A stretch of DNA of 64,000 nt from Siderastrea siderea (lineage: Eukaryota > Cnidaria > Anthozoa > Scleractinia > Rhizangiidae). Below are positions 1 to 10,627 of this stretch, piece by piece. The notes beneath the pieces were generated by a model. It made no database searches and had not been told where the DNA came from. It was given only the letters and a program-made list of their open reading frames with translations. Position numbers and translations under genes: made by a program. Location: the NCBI GenBank assembly GCA_964030785.1, contig OZ034978.1, forward strand, positions 13,623,453 through 13,687,452, written 5' to 3'. Each line of letters begins with the position of its first letter. Position 1 is the first letter of the stretch.

Positions 1-1432
1 ATATGCTTTAGTTTAAATCATGGAAAAAAATTCAGCTATCTCTGCGGTTTGTTTTTACATTGAGGCAGTCCGGCATCTGGGATGAAAACGGGCAAGGATC
101 ATTCCGGTCGAGTTGCTGAAACAAACGCCATCACTATTTACATCGCCTTCTATCTTGTGTAATTTTTTTCATAGCTTAAGTTATTTCAGACGTCCTAATC
201 TTTCGATTTTTTTCCCATTTTTGCAATCCATCACCAAAACCTATCCGAGGACTTGACCAGAACCCGTTGCGTGACAGACAAATTTAGTTAAATCAGACCA
301 TAATAACAGTGCGGTTTCTGAGATGAATGTTGAGATCACTGCAAAGTTATTTAGTTTCTTGAGGGAATTAACACTGGGAGATTTTAAAAATTCATTTGCC
401 ATTCGTTAAGGGATGCGAATGTGTTGGCGGAGTCGTTATTCATTAGTTGAAAGTCAATCTGGAGATACCAGGAGATAACGGTCGATTCCACGCGTCAAGA
501 TGGCCCTTGGACAGTACACCTAAAACTTGACAAAACCTGGCATTTAGACAAAATCTTATTCAAGGTAAGCTAGATATGACCTTTATCCTGTACTTTTCAT
601 CCAAATACCAAAGGATACATGGAAAAAATTCCAAGTTTTCGGCTATTCGGTCGGAGGCACGCGCCTATTGTTTGTACTGGTTGACAGGTTACCGTTGTGA
701 TTATCGGGATTTTGAGAGCGTTTGTACTCGGCGCTGATAAAAAGCCCGAAACTAATTTTTAAACCTGATTTTAGAATGGTATTTCGTCTTTCAAGAATTC
801 TGAATTTCAAGTGATTTGGTGTTTTACCGGGGAGGAAAACTTTCTCTTGAAAAACTGTGCCAAATTGAGAATTCAAAGCAAGCGAATTTTAGTGATTTTC
901 AGCGGCTCGCCATGACCTTGAAAATTAATTCACAGATCTAAAACAGGACTCAATTACTTCCTACACACTTTAAAAGCAAACTTCCACGCTTAAAATGGGG
1001 GTTTTCTGGGGTGCAAATCAAACAGAGCGAAGTTTACGAGAAGGTATGATACACGTTTATTTCGCGTGTTTATAGGACACGTGTGGCGTAAACATGTTAA
1101 ATTTTTTTTTTCGGGCTTAAAAAAAATTTTTCAAGAAAAAAATTCCACCACGTTTCTTAGATTGCTATAGGGTATCCGTGGAAAATTTATGAGGGAATTT
1201 TATTTTTCATCATGTGCCGCCACTCGCTCGATGTTAGTGGACATCCCCTCTTAAGTCGCTTAACAAACGATCAGAAGTCCAAGCCACAAGAATCCACAAG
1301 TTATGACCTCGATATGACCTCGAGAATGCGACGCCTATAAAGTTTTCACGGCTCAATTCAGTCAACATTTAAAAATCCTCCAAACTAAACCCACTACAAA
1401 AACACAAGAAGCAAAATTGGTCAAAAGGCTAA
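1..1432. other. gene-free AT-rich stretch
   Basis: No reading frame with recognisable protein similarity was seen on either strand. If the T-box gene to the right continues leftwards, this is probably one of its introns. The short minus-strand frame at 643-876 has no recognisable motif. Confidence 0.5.
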
Positions 1433-1695
1433 GGGTGCGTTCGATTGGGAAATTTCGGATTTCGATTTCGGATTTCGGATTTTGGATTTCCCAATAAAAC
1501 GCGAAATCCAGAAATGGATTTCGACCAGCCGAAATCCTTTTCCAAGACGGATTTCAATTAAGGCCCCTTAATTGAAATCCGTCTTGGAAAAGGATTTCGG
1601 TTCGTCGAAATCCATTTTTGGATTTCGCGTTTGATTGGGAAATCCGAAATCCGAAATCCAAAATCGAAATCCGGATTTCCCAATCGAACTCACCC
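1433..1695. mobile_element. hairpin MITE flanked by TAA, PIF/Harbinger-like
   Basis: The 263 bp element folds back on itself almost completely. It begins GGGTGCGTTCGATTGGGAAA and ends with the complementary TTTCCCAATCGAAC..CACCC. Both ends abut TAA (1430-1432 and 1696-1698), the 3-bp target duplication typical of PIF/Harbinger elements. The inside is built from repeated GGATTTCG/CGAAATCC words. It has no coding capacity, so it must be non-autonomous. The superfamily is inferred from the target site only. Confidence 0.8.
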
Positions 1696-1698
1696 TAA

Positions 1699-2961
1699 GA
1701 TAAGGCACGATGTACAAGTACGTGAAGTAGAAGTCGTGCAGGCCCTCCAGCCCATTTTATGGCCGTGTCAATCGAATACAGACACTATCCCTTGAGTCGT
1801 TTCCATGTCTCATGAATTGCTTTCTTGATAGCTATCGATATTCTGCTATGCTGCTGGTCCCATTTCTGCTTTTTTCCTTTCGCGATTTTCTGAGCTTTTA
1901 CGGAAGATGGCGAGAGAAAGAAGCCTTAGACCGGCACTACTGAGCGCTTCCCTCCTCTCGGTCCTCCATCCAAAGGCATGAAAACAATGCCAAAAAATCC
2001 CGATTTCACACAAATCGCAACTTAACGGGAACTATGTATTATTAATCTATAGTTCTGCGAAGGTTAACGGCAATATCGAACTTAACTGAGCAAACGGATT
2101 TTACATGTAAAGGTTTGATATAACTTATCGCGTCTTTTGAATTTGCGACATCCTGTCGGAAAATCAAAGTATGGAGCATGCGCAGTAACCGGATTGTGTT
2201 CCTTTGACAATAAATCTGGTCTCTCAATAACGAATCAGTAGAAAAGTGTGCTCTTTAAAGTTCCAGAATTGAGTCTCCAGCTGAAATCTCAAGGTTTATG
2301 AATAAAAACGATATGAATGTGCCTAGGTAGGTAAAACTGCAAAACATTCAGCAACCAAATTGTTTTTGTAAAAGGCATGTTTCGTGTTTCGTTTGTTTGT
2401 GCGATATTGTGTGAAGACATTATTTTCTTATATATCGTGCAATAAATTCATAATTCTTTAAAACTTATCTCACCGTTTAGCTTGAGCTTGTCCGTGGAGG
2501 CCACTACTTCTGTAAGCTGAAGCAAATGGATTGGCGTCTATTTTAAGTTTGGTGATCTTCAAACATGACAAGGGGAAAAAGGAAATTAATCACTCAGACA
2601 GACGTTTTACCAGCGCGCAACATTTGCAGTCGCTGGACTGTAGAATTTAGAAACGTTTGATTCCATGGATGAAATCCTAAAGTGTGACCAATGAAAAAAC
2701 ACCTGTTTCCCTAGGAAGCTGTTTGTTACACCTTACAAGGTAGCTCTAACTCGTAAGACGACAGACGAACTTTAATAAAGTGTAACCATTCAAATGAACG
2801 CCAATTGTGAGTTTTAGGATGACTGGGAATTTGACTTCAACTTTCAGCATTATAAGAGTTTCAATTTTTAATTGATGGTAATTTCAATATCATTAGCTTT
2901 TATTTTGTACACGACCCCACAAGTTCTAAGCCTTCAGCTTTTTATCGCGTATAAATAAAAG

Positions 2962-3005
<44 letters not shown>

Positions 3006-4675
3006 GCTATGGAGCATTACTTTTCTATGATGACGTACAAAGCGGTTCTAACTTTTGAGTATTAAGTCCGAGTATAAAATTCTAAAGAAGGACCATAAAT
3101 TTAGCGAAAGCTACTGAGCAGTACTTTCCTGCAGTGCTGTTTATCATTATTACAAGGTGGTTCTGCATTTAATAGATTGGATCCTAATATGTGACCATTC
3201 ATTCATAAGTGAAAGCTATTAAGCCGGCACTGTGGTACTGTTGTCGTAGCGATTTACCCCAAGCTTAAGCTGACAGTTTTTTGGTACCATAATTGTCAGT
3301 TGTTGTTCTCTAGAACTACACTATTGTTCCTTGGCACTCCCGCTGGCCTGTGAGTACTATAATTGTCAGTTATGGTTCTCTGGCACTCCATTAGCTAAAA
3401 GGAAAAAGGTACCAAATACAAAAAGGGGGGTAGGGGTGGGGGAGAGGGAATCACGATTCGCGATATCGTCTCGTGCCTCTTAATTCCCTTGCCTTTCAGC
3501 GCCTCCACACAGGCTAGCGGATGACGGATAGGTATTGGCGTACCTGTTTATTTCTGTAAGCTGACACAGCTATGAACTCTGTTTCTGGGAAACAAAACTC
3601 CTTTCTCGTTTCGTAGAAAAAGGAAGCCCCATCAGGGCTTTCTAACAAATGAATTCGAGGAACATAACGGCGCATGGTATTCAACAGAAACACCTAAGAA
3701 AGAAATACAAATGTACTCTGAATTAACACTCTGTAAGAAATTTAACTTTTAACTTTATGTATAACACGCTAAGACATGGACACTGAATTGCGGCAGGTAG
3801 TAAGTAGTGTATGCCCGTGGTACTGTTAATTATGCTGTACAAGGTGGTTCTAACTTTTGAGACTGTGAGTGAAATCCTAAAGTGTGACCATTCAGTTGAT
3901 AAAGCTATATTATAAGTAATTATTAATTTTGCAAAGCGCTTAGAGAAATTATCGCTGTAGCGCTATAGAAATAAATTTTATTATTTATGTGCTATAATTT
4001 TTATGAGGTGGCACTAGCTTTTGAAATTCTACTTTCCTGAGGTGCCGTTCTCTATGCCGCTGACAGTGTGTTTCTAACTTTTGAGATTAAAATGTACATA
4101 AAATCTCCGAGAGCGGCATTCAAATGAAAGCTATCTTAAAAGAGATAGAAGTACAAGTTAGAAGCACAAGTACGAGAAGAGCATCACTTTTAACCGATTG
4201 TTCTAGATTCGGCACCATTTGTCAGAGTTTAATTTGCGTACTGCATTAGCTGTTCGTCAAAAACACTTCCTATCCACACATTAGTCCCTTTACGCCCTCT
4301 TCAAGAGGCAGCCAATTAACGTTTTTTTTTACCAGGAAAAAGAAAACGAAAAGAAGCGCTTAAACAATTCACTAATTGGTTGCATTTAAACCAATTTTAT
4401 GCTGCTTCTCTGATTTTCACTACGGAAATGCTAGCTCCTTGTACCAGTTTCTAATGTGAATTTCGTAGCATTTTGGCATTAATTATACGAACACCAGTCG
4501 TTTTCTACAAATAGTCAATGAAATAAATATTCAATTTAACTTAAGTCATGATTGTTGAAGCCAAACAGTAAAAGAGAGCCTAATTTTAATGCGAGACATT
4601 CTGTGAACTTGTAAAAGTATTAAAAGGTAATAAAAACAGGAAATGTACACGGGACTGAGGTGAGCGTCCAAGGAC
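1699..4675. other. non-coding stretch with LINE/SINE-like tails
   Basis: No coding region could be supported. The conserved T-box motifs that should follow exon 2 (HKYQPR-like, TAYQN-like) were searched for by eye on the minus strand and not found. An old retroposon 3' tail ends in (GATT)n near 3004, and another tail-like segment lies at about 3930-3985 (GCGC..CTATAGAAATAAATTTTATTATT). Confidence 0.45.
2963..3004 (+). repeat. (GATT)n microsatellite, retroposon-type tail
   Basis: About ten uninterrupted GATT units follow ATAAATAAAAGT. A short tandem tail after a non-coding 3' segment is typical of CR1/L2-like LINE or SINE ends. No coding part of such an element is visible upstream. Confidence 0.8.
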
Positions 4676-4784
4676 AGCCTCGTCCCCAGGCCTTTATGCG
4701 CTATCTAGTGACTGAGGGAGGCTTGGAATTGAGCGCAATAGCGAGGGCGTCCTAGGCGCCGAGGACGACTGGGAACGAGGCTTA
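4676..4784. mobile_element. short inverted-repeat MITE
   Basis: The left end GCCTCGTCCCCAGG is the imperfect inverse of CTGGGAACGAGGC at the right end. The segment is GC-rich compared with its surroundings and has no reading frame. It lies just downstream of the donor of T-box exon 2, inside the presumed next intron. Confidence 0.5.
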
Positions 4785-4818
4785 GCCCGACTCAGCCGTT
4801 AATGGATACACAACTTAC

Positions 4819-5101
4819 TTGAATTGGTTTTTCCGCTGTCTGCTCACTATTGGTTAGTTTTATCTTCTGGAAGGTGAGCACGCTCTTCATAAGTAAGGCC
4901 CCAGTCGTGGGGGTCTCCGGGTGCAGATACATCCTCGGGGGGCCCTCTTCCTCCTTTACCTCGCGCCATGGAGTCCAAAGATTGGAACTCATATCAAAGC
5001 AGTATCTGAACTCATCTGCGTACACAAAGTCTATCATCACTGCGTACATTCGTTTAGGCTTGAGGTCCTCGAATGCTAATGAAATTGCAGGACACATACG
5101 C
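4819..5101 (-). CDS. T-box exon, central DNA-binding part
   Basis: The acceptor is CTCCTGTGTTCTTAG directly before position 5101. The donor CAA|GTAAGT follows position 4819. The 283 nt encode about 94 residues, starting RRMCPAISLAFEDLKPK and ending KIKLTNSEQTAEKPIQ. MYLHPETPTTGALLMK matches the conserved Y-H-P-(D/E)-(S/T)-P..TG..W/L-M stretch of T-box domains. There are no internal stops. Confidence 0.9.
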
Positions 5102-7902
5102 CTAAGAACACAGGAGAATGGAAAATTCAACGTACTATTTAGACATACAGAAATGTTGCATTTCCTCGAGTAAGCAGTCTGTCGCGTTTTTTCTTAAATC
5201 GTCAGTTCGATCTCTAACATTTAATACTTGGCAAGAAACCAAGATTACACGCCACGTCCCGGTTGAGTTCAGTCTAAAGACTGGTGGATATTTGACCCAG
5301 GAAAATTTTCTATTCCAAGAGGTGAACAGTTTTGCAAGAGCAAAGTTCGACGAAAACTGTTTCGAGAAAATGCCCCTGTGTATTTTGCCCTCCAAGGACA
5401 ACTGTCCCTGATGTTATTAGAGCCAAATAAAACTTATTGTGTTGATTATCTTAAATTTTTTTTCGCTGAAGGCCGCGCGCGCGTCGAAACTATTTACTGC
5501 ATAAAATGTTGAACCATTTTATCAATAAGTTCGTAGATGTCCTCGTCGTTAAAAACAACAAAACACTCTTTCATTTTAAAATTTGGCAAAAACACCAAAA
5601 AAAATAAATAAATAAATAAAAAAGAAAAGGGTAACTTTAAAGCTCGGTGAAAAAAATAAGAAAGCCGGGGAATATTCAGTTTGTCACAAACGAACAATAA
5701 AGAAGAAGTTCCGCGCCCAACAGGAATCGTACCCATTACTTTCCATGCAGGACGCTAGCAAATGCGAACTTGCTCGCCACCAGTCTCCCAGAAGCTCAGT
5801 GGTTTAGGCGATCGACCGGTATAAAGAAGGTCATGGGTTCGATTCCAGTCTTGGACTCGCAATTTTTCTTTGTCACACGCTCGAGACAACTATTCCATCT
5901 TTCTTATAAAATACTGGACATCACATTAATAAATCAGGTGAAAATATTACAAATCTCCATTTTCCGACTACAGTCTACGACTACAAGCCAATGATCCGCG
6001 CTTTTCAGCCATCTCTTCAAGTTCATATTTCAATATTTTTCTTGGTAAGCCTGTGTTAAAATACTGTCATTGATCCTTTGAGGTACTCCCTCAAAATTTG
6101 GGTAGGGCTGTGGCCCTCGGCCATGAACCGGTTCCAGACCTTGTCCCCGACTACATGTCAAAAAAATACGCTGTTCCAGACAAATTTCGCTCTGTTTTCT
6201 TTGCTTCATTCAGCACTTCCTCACGAGGAAACTGATCTTTGCTCCCGTTGGCGTTATTCATTAACTGCAAGCTCTTAGGATCTTTTTTCGGAAGTATAAA
6301 TGTAGATCCTATTCAAGATTACTGATATTAGTCCTAAACTTCAAAAGAATATCCTTCTGCTATACCCTGCTCCAAACCAAAATGTCCCAAAACCATATTT
6401 TCTCGAACCGCACGTACCTATGTAGTACCTACCTTATCTACTTAGCCGTTATCTAATTGACTAAGTTGCTATTTTTAGCAATCTCACATATCACGAAGAT
6501 CGCCGAAAACTACCCTGGTATAGAAGGCCCTAAAACTGCCGAAAAAACATCCGAAAGTTAAATTCCAGAGTTCAGCGTCCGAAGTCTTTATATAACCATG
6601 ATAACGAAATGAAAAAGGGTCCACATTTTTTCAAAGTTTAATAAGTTTGAAGTCTGAAGTGGATTACATCACCAGGTACAATACACCTGATTGAAGCCTG
6701 AGCAACAGAAGTGCGAGATTGCGCAGAACTTTGTCGGTTGAAGTTTTTTGGTTTTTGGTTGAAGTTAGTATCAAAAGAGCTCGAATGGATTTCTGAGGTA
6801 AAAGCTACACGTACTCTATGCTATATAATTTAAAAACAATGACAGATTTCTAAGCTGTTATGGCGACGTTTTGGTTGACAAAAACAATAATCACAGCCAA
6901 GGTGCGATGCAGACGTGCCGAAATAACACAGTGACTGGTTATCGCTTGTCTTCGCAAGCATCTTCTTTACAATTCACCAGATGTCCTTTCTATGTTATCA
7001 GGTGATCACTGACTCCGGAAACGATGTACTACCGCTAATGAAATCTCAAATTGCGATAGAAAGTGTTTTTTTTTTCCTACTCGTTACTTGTAACTATTTT
7101 CTGTCAGTGTTTTAATATTTGAAATATAAATTGCCTGAGAATATGAAGCGTGGGCAAGAATTTTAGACAGAAGGTCGGGTAACCTCATTAGACAGAAAGG
7201 CCTGTTAATGTTATTAAAGGAGGACATTTCTGAGGATTATGAAAACCTTTGGCAGATGTCAAGATTATTGAAAAGCAGACATTAAAGTAAGACATCGCTT
7301 TCAGATAATTTTGGACACATCTGTCAACGCTGTTCACATTACGGTGGGGAGAATAACGCTTATTACAGAGCTTGGACTTGCATTGACTTCCAACTGAAAT
7401 AGTCACCCCTTTCTTGTGTTTGTTCGAGGCGAATCTCGGTGCAACAAGGCGGTAGCTGTCGGTAATTTATCATTGTGCAAGGGCCAATAGGGAGTTTTTT
7501 TTTAACTTGTTCACACGCGGACTTCAGCACTGAACTACTGATAAAATCAGTAAACTTCTGAACAAACCGCAACAGCTTTAAATCACACTTTTCTACCAAA
7601 AGCGCGCGTGACTTAGAATCTTGCTCTAATACCACGAATTATGAAAGATCAAGGTTTCAGTGGCAATATGTATTATGTCTCAATAAACGTTGAGAGTGTG
7701 TAGAACTCGAAACATACCTTCCTTCTTTCGTAACCATCATTTCTGTCTGATGTTCTCTGAATTTCTCCCATAGCTCCTTGTTGTGAAGTAGCACTTTCAT
7801 AACTCCCAGAACTGATTGAAGGATAAGAGCTGCTAAAAGATCACGGGACAGTTCCTTCAACGAAGGCAAATCGAACAAGACACTGATAAAACCGTAAATA
7901 AA
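4819..7902 (-). CDS. T-box transcription factor gene, partial (two exons)
   Basis: T-box proteins are sequence-specific nuclear DNA-binding transcription factors used in embryonic patterning. Two minus-strand exons together encode the first half of the T-box: ELWEKF and TEMMVTK in the first, then RRMCP, MYLHPETP, TGALLMK and KIKLTN in the second. The exons join in phase (AG + G CGT gives the Arg-Arg of the GRRM-P motif). The family usually has RRMFP; here Phe is Cys. The usual downstream part (HKYQPR, TAYQNEEIT, NPFAKGFR) is absent within 4.8 kb, so the gene probably continues beyond position 1. The 5' coding start is not resolved. I cannot assign it to Brachyury, Tbx2/3, Tbx4/5 or Tbx20. Confidence 0.88.
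5102..7717 (-). other. intron of the T-box gene
   Basis: This 2.6 kb interval is bounded by a GTATGT donor (7717-7712) and a TTCTTAG acceptor (5102-5103) on the minus strand. It holds a tRNA-like SINE fragment at 5785-5870. Open frames of 60-97 codons inside (for example 5118-5411 + and 7363-7635 -) show no recognisable domain and no coding bias I would trust. Confidence 0.75.
5785..5870 (+). repeat. tRNA-derived SINE or tRNA relic
   Basis: AGCTCAGTGGTTTAGG resembles a tRNA A box, and GGTTCGATTCC about 35 nt later matches the B box. The region between does not form a complete cloverleaf by eye, so this is more likely a SINE head than a working tRNA gene. Confidence 0.55.
7718..7902 (-). CDS. 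T-box exon, N-terminal part of the domain
   Basis: The exon ends GAA GGA AG|GTATGT, a good donor at 7718. It encodes KVLLHNKELWEKFREHQ followed by TEMMVTKEGR, the first strand of the T-box. The 5' limit is uncertain: acceptors are possible at 7903 (TGCATCACAG) and at 7883 (GGTTTTATCAG). An in-frame ATG lies in VMKVLL, but a start inside the domain would be unusual, so an upstream coding exon is likely. The leading residues LPSLKELSRDLLAALILQS are not recognised. Confidence 0.78.
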
Positions 7903-8947
7903 CTGTGATGCAGAAAGACGAGAGATCACATGTTCGACGCGGACAGAGAGCAGCGAAATTACTACACTTCACAGCTTGCCCTCCTAAACAATGCAAAGGT
8001 GCGAGGTTTTCTTGACAGTGCCGGAAAGATCAATCAACATTACAACATCTGTGACTCACAACACCTTTGACAGAAAACCGGCCAGCCGCGCCGGCGTTAG
8101 TGATGAAAACAGGCATTACACACACCAGGGAAATACTTCACCGTCTGCTCCGCCGCGCGCCACCTACTTTGAAAGGCCAATATCAGACTGAGCGGACAAG
8201 GCAACAAACACTGCTCGCAGAGTATATATTTCAGAGGAAGCCTAAGAGAAAATTTTAAAAGAAAACACTGAAGTGTCTTTTTTTGGTTTCTTAGCCTTTT
8301 TTTGAGGACGTTTTAAAAAAAATACATGTGTATATCTGTGCAAGCTAACAAAGGCTGATGTAAACCTGAACGGTTTGCGGAACGGAATGTTGTTTCTTGC
8401 CGGGGAGCTGTTATAACATCTGAACAGGTTTTCCTTGGGATGTTTGGCCCTGCATTTTTCTCCTGACCTGCGATAAAGTTCACTTCAGTGCCACTTAACC
8501 TCTTTTCCGCAGATGACTTCTTTCCCAAATTCGATTGTTTTCCCTGCGACGTTTACCTTCACAAAATCGTAAGGTGGAATATCCGCCTACTTGGAACGCT
8601 TTTACTAGAAAACCCATCAGTTGGGTCATTTCATGCCGTTATCGTCAAGTGGAAGGCTTAGAAATTCACAGGGTCACCTTCGAGCAATCCTTTCCTTCGA
8701 GCGAAGAATTTTCAAAACTAATATACGCGGTTTTTGCTTGTTTGTTTGTTTTTTCTGTTGTTGTAGTTGTTGTTGCAAGTTGTTGTTTCTCAGTTCTCCA
8801 GTGTCGTCAGTGTCACAAGGACACTTTTAAGTTGTCCGGCTGGGGGAAAGCTTGATTACTATTAAAGTTAAAATTTAAATTTAAATATCTCTCAATTTTC
8901 CTAAAATTCACCTCCACCCCCCTTACTGTATCTTCTTTTCATAAGTG

Positions 8948-9340
8948 TTAAAATTCGTGAACAAATTCTGACAGATTTTTTATTCCTCGCTCTACCAATA
9001 GTCTACCGGTCGATCTTTGGTAGTATTTTTCTATTTTATAAAACCTTGAGGAGATAATTACGAAAAATTGTTTTACGTTGTGAGATAGTAAGCCGCAGGA
9101 ACAGTATCGTCGAGCATTCTCAATTTTTGCGCCTAATTGTCGGCGTGATCGGAATTGTTTCAGTCCCATCATGCCAGGATCATGTATGCTACCCGACAAC
9201 AAGGCCTTGATCCCGGGGATTAATTTCTTGCCGACGTATTTCACAGCATCGTGGTAACCTGTGATCCAAGACAAGAGACCCAGATCAAGATATTGTATGA
9301 GCCCTAAATCAATTTTCAGTTCAGTTTGTAGGTCTGACAA
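8948..9340 (-). CDS. unassigned open reading frame, 130 codons
   Basis: A 130-codon ATG-initiated frame begins MSDLQTELKIDLGLIQYLDL and contains KLIPGIKALLSGS. The composition is not low-complexity, there is no signal peptide, and no domain was recognised. It could be a remnant of a transposon protein or a chance frame. Support is only its length in an AT-rich region, so confidence is low. Confidence 0.2.
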   Translation of the reverse strand: MSDLQTELKIDLGLIQYLDLGLLSWITGYHDAVKYVGKKLIPGIKALLSGSIHDPGMMGLKQFRSRRQLGAKIENARRYCSCGLLSHNVKQFFVIISSRFYKIEKYYQRSTGRLLVERGIKNLSEFVHEF

Positions 9341-9656
9341 AATGGAAAGTTTATGTGTATTGGCGATTATTTGTCAATCGGCCTCCAGTCTCGAGATCTG
9401 AGTCTGACCCAGCGTGAGAGAGGTAGAGGGGTGCGGAATACCCCTTTCTATTTTCGTTTTATTTTCTTTCTCTTTGTGTTAGTTATGTTCTTTTTTTGGG
9501 GGGGGGGGTGGGGGGCTGTTTTGTATTAGTTGAAAGTCAATAATGTTATAATGTCGAGCACCTCGCGAAACAGTTAGTAGAACACAATCCCTAACTTCTT
9601 TCTTTACGCAGCTAATTATTTTAATCAGGACTATACCATTTCACTACAGACTATAA

Positions 9657-9842
9657 TTTTTTAAACTAGCCCGGGTGGCAGGTGCGGAAAGGGGAGGGAA
9701 AGGGGAGAACTCATTCGCGAGGGCGAGGCGCGAGAGGAAGGGAAGCAGGGAGACGGAGAGGGCGCTTCGCTTTCGCGAATGCTTTTTCCTCCTTTCCCTT
9801 CCCTTTCCGCGCCTGCCACGCAGGCTTAGTTTTAAACTATCA
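9657..9842. mobile_element. GC-rich inverted-repeat MITE
   Basis: The left arm (GGTGGCAGGTGCGGAAAGGG) is the inverse of the right arm (CCCTTTCCGCGCCTGCCACG). Both arms are bordered by matching TTTAAAC/GTTTAAA-like sequence. The centre is purine-rich. Overlapping frames on both strands here are by-products of this composition. Confidence 0.65.
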
Positions 9843-10419
9843 GCTAAAAACAAGTAACAGGTTCTAACGTTTGAAACTGTGGATGAAATCCATTTTGTGC
9901 ATTCAGCGTTGCTGTTAATTGGTCGTTTCATGTTTGTACTGTTTGTTGTGCTACACCGAATGCTTCTAACTTTGGCTCTGCAAGTTCAAAATCCTTGAGC
10001 GCGTTTATTCAGATAAAAGCTATTCTGCAGTTCTTTTCTGTGACTCTGTTTGTTGTTTTTTGTTACCTGGTGCAAATTTTTGAGTCTCAGAATGGCATAT
10101 GTGTGGTTTCACGCTATGTGTTTAGCGAATATTAAGCAATTATTGGACGAGGTTGAGCAAGAAAATGAGATGATTATAGATCTGGCTTCTCCCTTTTATT
10201 ACTGTAAACAGGAACTAAATATTGTTTTTCAATTCATTTAGTTTCCTACTGAAACATTTAGACTACTCGCTCATGTCTTCTAAGAGTGGAAGTTTGCGAA
10301 AACGATAAAAGCTGTGAAAATACAATACAAAGGAGAGAAATTCCATAGCTGCACTAAAATCATATCTCCGTGCAGGAAATGTAAACACGCCTTCTTTGAT
10401 TTTAAGTTACGTTCCTGTT

Positions 10420-10627
10420 TCAAAGGAGCAGTGGGGAGTCGTTTATGTTGACGTCTATGAACTCTACATCATTTCTGGGCGTTTCTTTTCCATCAAGTCG
10501 TCGGCAAAATAGCCACGAGAGACCAAAGCATATCATGGTGATAGTTTTGCACGTTAGCGCCACTCCCAGCACTACTTTTGCCAGTCCAGCGTGGTCGTAC
10601 TCCAGACAATAACCCTTCTCACCGCAC
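10420..10627 (-). CDS. OATP copy A exon 10 (last, TM12 and C-tail)
   Basis: The acceptor TTTGATTACAG precedes 10627. The exon encodes CGEKGYCLEYDHAGLAKVVL, a helix, CRRLDG and a short tail, then TGA. Compared with copies B, C and D, copy A has one extra base in the final codons, so the tail ends SPLLL instead of ..ETGI or ..ETGM. Confidence 0.9.

Larger units (their letters stand above)
7903..10419. other. intergenic stretch between the T-box and OATP genes
   Basis: The interval separates the 5' side of the T-box gene from the 3' end of OATP copy A. It contains an inverted-repeat MITE (9657-9842) and one unassigned open frame (8948-9340). It should contain T-box promoter or 5' exon sequence, but no promoter element could be identified by eye. 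Confidence 0.45.

Noticed and set aside
5118..5411. Overlapping frames on both strands of ~90 codons next to T-box exon 2
   Set aside because: They lie in the intron upstream of the acceptor, and neither has a recognisable motif or splice support.
5785..5870. Functional tRNA gene
   Set aside because: A and B boxes are present, but acceptor and anticodon stems do not form a proper cloverleaf; a SINE head is more likely.
8313..8528. Possible 5' coding exon of the T-box gene (GKKSSAEKRLSGTEVNF)
   Set aside because: The frame starts at TTG, not ATG, and no convincing donor phase links it to the T-box exon.
9644..9931. Arg/Gly-rich frames on both strands
   Set aside because: They arise from the purine-rich inverted arms of a MITE.
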